Source: Larix kaempferi | Lineage: Eukaryota; Streptophyta; Pinopsida; Pinales; Pinaceae | Assembly: GCA_027924585.1 (NCBI GenBank) | Contig: BSBM01000307.1 | Span: 12,236,001-12,300,000, forward strand | DNA: 64,000 nt | Reading direction: 5' to 3' | Shown: in pieces, positions 57,517 to 64,000 of the stretch | How positions within the stretch are numbered: the first letter of the stretch is position 1 | Layout of the letters: every line of letters starts with the position of its first letter | Program-made: the position numbers and the translations under genes | The notes under the pieces: generated by a model | The model's database searches: none | What the model was told of the DNA's origin: nothing | The model's input: only the letters and a program-made list of their open reading frames with translations

Positions 57517-57612
57517 CTAAATGAGCTCTTTCGATAGACTGAAGAAGTTAGTATTTGCCAATTAAGATAGAACGACCATTTCCTAAGAAGCACCTATGAC
57601 AAGACGCTTTCT

Positions 57613-57708
57613 ATGAAAGTGTTGATGCACCTAACGCCTCACTATAAAAGTAGCATTAGGTCAGATACAATGAAAATTTTACCATCCATGTTAATATGAA
57701 ATGAATGT
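57613..57708. other. Spacer between two LINE insertions
   Basis: A short AT-rich remnant of the target locus. It includes 'accatccatgttaatatgaa', which recurs in varied form right of the next LINE (about 58,537-58,555). Confidence 0.5.
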
Positions 57709-57721
57709 AAGGAAGGAATCT

Positions 57722-58519
57722 TTTTTTAACAAGTAAAAAACTATACTTTATTAACAAGTATAAGTAGTACAATGAGCAGTAATGTCCAGAAAAACAAAAC
57801 AAGTAGGCCAACAAGGTATCAGATCGATGTCCAGACTCCCCTATAGATGTAAAAAAACCCAAATGGAAACGGGATATAACCATCCCCCATATTGTTTAAT
57901 GCCGACCAAAGATCCCAAGTGCGAAAAGTAACCAAGCAAAAAGGAAAAAGTCTAAATTATAGCCGATATATAGTGCCGCAGCAGGATAGATGAATAATTA
58001 TACTCTAAAAAGGTTCCAAAAACCCCTCGGGGGAGGTAGGGATCCTTCCAAGATCTCATAATAAATCCGGCCAGCCATAGCTTCCAGTCCAAAATGGGAA
58101 AGTTGATCAGCCACCGTGTTATGCTCCCGGAAGATATGGATCATTGAAGTCGACGCACAGTGACGGAGAAGAGACCAAAGATCCCAAGTGCGAAAAGTAA
58201 CCAAGCAAAAAGGAAAAAGTCTAAATTATAGCCAATATATAGTGCCACAGCAGGATAGATGAATAATTATACTCTAAAAAGGTTCCAAAAACCCCTCGAG
58301 GGAGGTAGGGATCCTTCCAAGATCTCATAATAAATCCCGCCAGCCATAACTTCCATTCCAAAATGGGAAAGTTGATCAGCTACCGTGTTATGCTTCCGGA
58401 AGATATGGATCATTAAAGTCAACGCACAGTGACAGAGAAGAAGCCTCGTTTGGTCCAGCCAGGAAAAGAGTGCCAGAACATGTATAGGTACATTAGAGTT
58501 TGCCCAGTCAATAATAAAG
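57722..58519 (-). mobile_element. Short 5'-truncated LINE with internal 269-bp duplication
   Basis: Flanked by aaggaaggaatct at 57,709-57,721 and 58,520-58,532 (13 of 13). The T-run at 57,722 is the inverted poly(A). Only the last part of RNase H remains, e.g. MIHIFREHNTVADQLSHFGL with the final catalytic Asp (58,204-57,998, 68 codons). The segment 57,904-58,172 is repeated at 58,173-58,441 with about ten differences, so the RNase H end occurs twice. Confidence 0.9.
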
Positions 58520-58532
58520 AAGGAAGGAATCT

Positions 58533-58669
58533 AACTATCCATTTTGACATGAAATGAATCTAAGCCACAAATATAACCATCCATTTTGACTAATAAGTCA
58601 AACTCACAACCATTTTTTTCACGAAAAGAACAAAATTATGAAACATAAATCACTAATGTATATTAAATA
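58533..58669. other. Short AT-rich spacer
   Basis: Contains a direct repeat of 'atccattttgac' (58,538 and 58,580). No gene. Confidence 0.5.
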
Positions 58670-59767
58670 AATTATTAAACGATCCAACTGATTTGGATAT
58701 TCTCTATTCTCTTACACATTCTCCGAATTATCCACAATAATTTATTTGTGGTGGGGTCCAACATTCAAGGATTTTTTTATAATAGTTCGTGATACATTGA
58801 AATTAAAAGCTTCTTAGGCAATATGAAAGTGAGGTCATATTGACCGGATAGATGTTTAGATACTTTTAATTATAATTTTTGAAGTGAAACGATACATTGT
58901 AACACATGAAATATTTCTATCACGTTAAACATATGATATTTTGTTAGTATTTAATAAAACATTTTAATTTAAAAATTAATATGTCAAATTGTAAAATATA
59001 TAAGTGTGCGGAGAAAAATGAAAGCTAAAAGCTATTTTACAAGTCATTATGAATGAGACATGTCACATTTATAAGTGTGTAATGTTTAATGACAATAAGA
59101 GAGAATATTTCATTTAAGATATTTAAAAAAAAAAAAATTGTACTTTTATAAATTTTTGTTTTGTGATATTAAAATTGATTTAAGTTACTTATTTATTATT
59201 ATTATTATTTAAGTTGAATTGAAAATATTTTTACATATAGATTTTTAAAATTGACATGTGTTATATAAGTATGATAGACATGACATAAATAAAAATACAA
59301 TTTTTAAAGAACTATTATTTTTTTAAAGAGTAAAAAAAATTTTGAATCTTCATTAATTTTTAAATTTCCAACCATAAAATGTCATAATATTTTTGGAAAA
59401 TATTCAAATTTTTAAGGATTTTATATAGGTTTTAGACAATTTTGGCAATATTTAGAATTAAAAAAATAATAATCTTGTGAAATTTAGGTGAATCATTTTT
59501 AAAAAAATGAAAATTCACAAATTCTTTTTTGGAAAAAAGAAATAAAAAATTAACCCATAACTAAATTTCACCTCTAAATTTTGTCCTTAATAAAAAACAC
59601 CTTTCAATATGATAATAGATATATTTTTTACTTTCCTTTTTAAAAAAACCATCTTTATAATCAGAAATAAATAAATTTAATAATATATTCAATTTAGTAA
59701 TTAATCATATATCATAAATAAACTTAAACACCACCTTCCAAATATCACATATCATGACTTCACTATT

Positions 59768-59914
59768 GGTTTTAGCTTGGGTGGTTGGGAGGAAAGATTG
59801 TTGCCCTCCCCACCCAGGTTCAATTCTTGTAAGTGACATGATGCTCTTGTTGAACCCTATTGTAATGATTGTATCTCAAGTTTTTCTTGATTCCTTCGGA
59901 ATAGCAGGAAGGTG
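59768..59914 (+). mobile_element. tRNA-derived SINE (family 1)
   Basis: The 147-bp segment is absent from copies A (near 6250) and B (near 20,625) of the host repeat. It has an A-box-like TAGCTTGGGTGG at 59,773-59,784 and a B-box-like GGTTCAATTCT at 59,818-59,828, 45 bp apart, as in tRNA genes. No poly(A) tail and no clear target duplication remain. Two bases of the empty site (aa) are missing. Confidence 0.72.
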
Positions 59915-60600
59915 ATGTAAAATTCAACTTCACAATTCACCAATCTTATCTTTTAAGGAATATCTATCTCTTTTTTTTTTGGCACTTTGTTGTTTTTTTT
60001 CTAGATAATATTTTTTGTTTTTGATAATATTTTTAGTTTTTGGAGATATGGAATGTTTTTAAAAGATAAAAAAAAAAACCTTTGTTTACATGGTTTTTTG
60101 AAAAGTAAGTTCTTTATAGTATGAAAATATGTAACTTTGATTCTTAATAAAATAATAAATTACAACCTTTTTCTTTTGAAAAAAAGAATTAAAATAACAT
60201 TATTTCAAATATTATTTAATTGTCATTACCATCATCCATTATTCTATGCTTTGTATGGGAAATCATTACCTTTTACTAGACTAGGTATTCTTTCCCCTTC
60301 TTCATACTACTTAAAAAATATTCACCTCAAACCTATGCTATATACATACCTATAAAATATAATTTCTTATATTGATTCAATTAAGTGAATGAATATTAGA
60401 TTCGCGGTTTTTCCCGTAAATATATGTATTTTTTCATATCAACGAGTTAATGTGACTACTTTTTCATATCAATGATTGAATGTGTGACTCATTAAAGGAA
60501 GCTTTACATTTGGTAAGTTGGGTTTACATATATATCTTAAAATTATTAAGAATTTGTATTTAATTAGAATTTTGAATTAATGTTTTAGTATTAATATAAG

Positions 60601-60736
60601 TTTTTTTTTTTCACGCATAGTATAACTGGCGCTCAATGGTGGGCGAGAGCGCCAATAGGACGGGGTCGCGGGGTCGAACCTGGGTGGGGACGGCCACAGC
60701 CGACCGCCCCAGCCACCCGGCCATAACGGCGGCCCC
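60601..60736 (-). mobile_element. tRNA-derived SINE (family 2) with 15-bp target duplication
   Basis: Flanked by tagtattaatataag on both sides (60,586-60,600 and 60,737-60,751), identical. Copy A of the host repeat shows the single site at 6989-7003. On the minus strand it begins GGGGCCGCCGTTATGG, has an A-box-like TGGCCGGGTGGC, a B box GGTTCGACCCC (complement of 60,670-60,680), and ends in poly(A) (T-run 60,601-60,611). It is GC-rich against an AT-rich background. Confidence 0.93.
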
Positions 60737-60808
60737 TAGTATTAATATAAGTTTAATTGCTTCATCTCACGGGAGAGTTGGGTGGAAATCTTTTCTCTTT
60801 CTTGGTAT

Positions 60809-61345
60809 GTCTCGGGACCTAGCTTTTTCATGGAATCGTTTTGTGGATTTATTATGTCTGAATTTCATAAGCTTGTTCCTTAATGTTGAAGACTCTCTAG
60901 GTTGGTTCAAAAAGCCAACGGCCAGTGATTTTACTTCAAAGTTGGGCTATTGCACCCAAGCTGAATTACAACCTCCACATGAGAAACAATGGTGATGGGG
61001 TCTTTGTGGAAATGGTCTGGTCCAATCAAATGTAAAGTGGTCTTATGGTCGGCTCTTAATAATAAGCTTCTAACCTGGGACAATGGGTAGAAGAGGGACT
61101 GGTGTGGTCCAAATGTTTGTGTACTCTATAAACAAAGTGTCGAGTCAGTAATGCACCTTTCTATTCCACGCTCTTTTGCAGGTCGGGTTTGGCAAGCAGT
61201 CTCAGTGGAGCTCAAGCCCAAGTGTAGATGGAAGTCCTCAAGCTTGGTTATAAGTGTGCAGAATTGGCTCCAAGACCGTTCCATCTATTGTTTTAAAGCT
61301 TTCCCTAGTCTCTTTTATTTATGGAATTTGGTGGATGAGGATCCA
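60809..61345 (+). pseudogene. LINE fragment homologous to 40.7-41.2 kb
   Basis: Shares 'gtggatttattatgtctgaa' and the peptide wording DFTSKLGYCTQAELQPPHEK with the fragment at 40.6 kb, then follows it through the damaged zf-RVT region ('aagtgtagatggaagtcctc'). Its left edge abuts the AT repeat at 'cttggtatgt'. Stops are in the same region but not all identical, so these are two independently decaying copies. Confidence 0.85.
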
Positions 61346-63320
61346 TTCCATAGCATATCATATTATCAAATGATATGTATTTACAAGCATGACTAATGTT
61401 TTTAGATAATTAGTGAGAAGAACAGTAATTAGATAAAATAGTGAAAGATTACCTACAAACTAAATTTATGCCTGAGTCAAAAAGTAGACAAGGATATTAG
61501 CAACTGCAGCCATGACTTTGGCTCCAGACCATCAGTCCAAATATTTGGTTAACACAAAGATGAATACATTTCCATTGCCATACGAAAAGGGCCCAGAATA
61601 ACATAAATAACAAGTTCAAGGACTGTAGAGATGGAAATAGTTTTTTAAGGTTCCAATCAGCCAAACTTTAGGATTAAAGAAGACTATGGCAAAGAAACAA
61701 AGAGAAATGCTCACAAAGCTTTTATCACAAAAGCACTGAAGAAGATTTGAGCTTTTTGTTTTTGGTGGGAAGGAGGGGGCTTTTGTGAACATTAGTAAAA
61801 GAAAAGCATCTATGTATGGAAAGTAGAGTAGAGATTCAGGTTTCTGAATGCATAGAGGTGGTTGTCCATAAACTGATATTACTATAAGAAAGGGGAAGTA
61901 GAATGTGGGGAATGAAAAGTGCGCAATGGTTGGAAGATACTTTCAGTGCTGAAATTTAACAATTAGGCCTGATAGAGTTCATTGAGAGAAGAAACAATAA
62001 AAATGTCATCCTCAATTGACCGAAAGAAAACAATACCTTGTACAAAGACCATTACATTCAATGGTGGAACAAGAAAAGTAATACTGAACTTTATGTCATA
62101 ATATTCCACAGAGAGAATGATCAAAGATGTGATATGGACTCTCTGCAACAAATTAGTTAGAGCTCAGGGTTGACAGGTGCAGGAAAGATGATATTTTATC
62201 CCGAGGGACAAGAGGAAGTGAACGATGAATAGGATTTAGGCAAAGCAACAAACAATCAAGTTGAAGCCTTAACTCTTTATAAGAGCTCAAGATAATACAC
62301 CAATCCAATCAAAGATTTGATTGTATCAGGCAATTCCTACTCATAGTAAGGCATATGAGAAACTCTTTTATCACAATAGATTGTCATTTGGCATGGATCA
62401 TGATTAGGATAAATCGAGAAAAAAGAAGGCTAGCAACAGCAGAATTCTATCACATTTTGACTCTTGCTGGATCTAAATTAGAAGAGAAGCAGGGGAACTT
62501 CAAACAAAAGGAGGGATATCTATCACCACTACCCCATAGTCATTATGTCAATATTTTATATCAAGTCAAATTTGCCAAGTGAAGGTCAACATCAAGGATC
62601 ACATGCAAACCCATGAGGTTAAATGGCATTAAGCCAACAAGACAGGAATTAAATCCTCTGCCTCCAACAGTACCTCCACACACTTACTCAATGAAGTTTA
62701 GGTTCGTTCTTAAGCATTCCAATGTCAGCATGGGGAATGCAGGTGAGATCTTTCTGGGGCTCATCCTGCTTGGTCACAGGTGTTTGTGACAAGATTCCTG
62801 AGTCAGGGCTGGAAATCAATGAACATACTGATAGCGAGGTAACTCTATGGCCGGTTGAGCAAACCATTGCTGGATGTTCTGTGAATTATGTGAACTTCGA
62901 CCCTATGGCTTGAAGCTTCATAAACTTTAGCTCAGCCCTATGATTTCTAACTCTGGCTTGTAGCTTCACGCAGCTACAACAAAATAAAAAACTTGAAGAA
63001 AAAACCGATGGACTGCAACTGCTGCTTCTGCCTTTCTTGCTTGAAACATCTAAGCTCCTACAGCCCCATGAAGCACAACAGAGAAAGCAATTTATACCTG
63101 TAATTAGTGTTGCAATTTCATTTTGTTGAAATGGTTAACTGCTTGGGACATATTTTTGGAGAGCAGACCTGGTGTGATTTGGCTTGGTTTGAGAAATGGA
63201 ATAGGCTCAGCTTCCTCAACACAATTTGGATGACAAATTTGACAAAAAAATACTACATGATGTGCATGTTGTACAACTGTCAGCTATTCACTATAAACAA
63301 AATATTTAGATGTTAACATT
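61346..63320. other. Unassigned, possible decayed exons
   Basis: Less AT-rich than most spacers. Two patches look partly exonic. One is minus strand 62,930-62,690, with SLISSPDSGILSQTPVTKQD and a GTTCAT/CTCACCTGCA-rich border. The other is minus strand 62,151-61,963, preceded by TTGCAG, with VHITSLIILSVEYYDIKF. The plus strand at 62,722-62,913 is also open (63 codons). I cannot name a family, and strand is uncertain. Confidence 0.25.
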
Positions 63321-64000
63321 TGCAAGTTCAAAGTCGTTCTATTTTCATTTTTACTTAATCCTTGCCAATGATGAAAATTGTCTTGTCAAGAACTTTCCAC
63401 CAATCAGACTTACACACCTATTAAAATATTTTATTAAATAAATACGTAAATTATTTCAACATTGGATAAACTATAGGAAAGTTTTAGAAATATTTTTGTA
63501 CAAAGCAAATTAATATTAAAAAGCTAAACATATAGATATTTCAGTTTTTATAAAGTTACTTTAAAATTAGGTTAAAATTTGTATTTATCAATGTTTTTTT
63601 AAAAATAATGTTGACATTGTATTGGTGGACAGGTCTTGAATTAACCATTTTTATCATTAACAAAATTTTAAAAAAATTAAAAAAATACAAAAAATAAACT
63701 AACCTTTAACTTTAATCTTAATTGCTATTACAATGCATTTTCTCATTTTGAGTTGCACCTGTCAGCTTTTATGTCCTATTGCTATGCAGTTGCTCATTCC
63801 GAATTGCAAGTGTCCATTGTTCTTTCCAACTGCCATGCATTTGCTATTGCTTTGCATGCAAGCATGGTCCGTCTGTCCGATGTTCTGTACTCTTGCTTTG
63901 GTGGTAGCAGACATAGTTAGGGCTACAATTTTCGTCTTGTTTATTTGTTTAATCTTTGTCCAGATAATGATGGCTACAATTCGCTGGAAAACCTTGGTTG
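63321..64000. other. No gene seen
   Basis: AT-rich to about 63,700, then a more balanced stretch with reiterated 'gctatgcagttgctcatt'-like phrases at 63,730, 63,782 and 63,830. No frame of note. Confidence 0.45.

Larger units (their letters stand above)
56001..57594 (-). mobile_element. 5'-truncated LINE with 18-bp target-site duplication
   Basis: Flanked by tatgacaagacactttct (55,983-56,000) and tatgacaagacgctttct (57,595-57,612), one difference. A T-run at 56,001 is the poly(A) tail seen from the other strand. It encodes the zf-RVT and RNase H end of a LINE ORF2 on the minus strand and lacks the RT core, as is usual for target-primed insertions that stop early. Confidence 0.93.
58670..60808. 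repeat. AT-rich dispersed repeat, copy C (fullest copy)
   Basis: Aligns end to end with copy B once the pogo element is removed. Without the two SINEs it is about 1.84 kb. The pogo target is unoccupied (single TA at 58,838-58,839). It lacks a piece near 59,950 that copies A and B keep, and holds the two SINEs listed separately. There is no reading frame above 72 codons and I see no obvious terminal inverted repeat. Confidence 0.88.

Overview
This window looks like intergenic chromatin from a large, repeat-filled plant nuclear genome. I found no intact host gene. Three things point to a land plant: a RanBP1-like gene fragment with plant-type exon boundaries, LINEs ending in a reverse-transcriptase zinc-binding region plus RNase H, and a Ty3/gypsy element with a long accessory ORF after pol. 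A conifer or other gymnosperm is my best guess, from the density of old, decayed yet still complete elements. That guess is inference only.

Layout. 1-3.09 kb is AT-rich and holds four short tandem duplications. 3.09-10.67 kb is a two-copy tandem duplication. Each copy carries the 3' exons of a RanBP1-like pseudogene on the minus strand, and an AT-rich dispersed repeat separates the copies. A second copy of that AT repeat (10,675-21,380) is split by an 8,888-bp DNA transposon of the pogo type (10,788-19,675). The transposon has 31-bp imperfect terminal inverted repeats, a TA target duplication and an uninterrupted transposase of about 910 residues with all three catalytic aspartates. A third copy of the AT repeat at 58.7-60.8 kb shows the same site unoccupied. 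21.4-26.0 kb carries a decayed, probably spliced minus-strand coiled-coil gene.

27,517-40,496 is a structurally complete but mutated Ty3/gypsy retrotransposon on the minus strand, with 850/862-bp LTRs and the 5-bp target duplication ACTCT. Its order is gag, zinc knuckles, protease, a second gag-like block, RT, RNase H, integrase and an accessory ORF. 40.6-49.3 kb and 56.0-61.3 kb are a graveyard of 5'-truncated LINEs and retroposons, several with clear target-site duplications and paralogous empty sites. Two tRNA-derived SINEs (59,768-59,914 and 60,601-60,736) sit inside the third AT repeat, and a weaker SINE candidate lies near 50.7 kb. The remaining stretches are AT-rich with local tandem duplications and nothing I can identify as a gene.

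How the parts relate. This is a record of nested insertions, not a set of cooperating genes. The pogo transposase is the only long intact reading frame and could still act on its own ends. LINE machinery explains the poly(A)-tailed retroposons and SINEs. Repeated empty sites inside the window let several insertions be bounded to the base.
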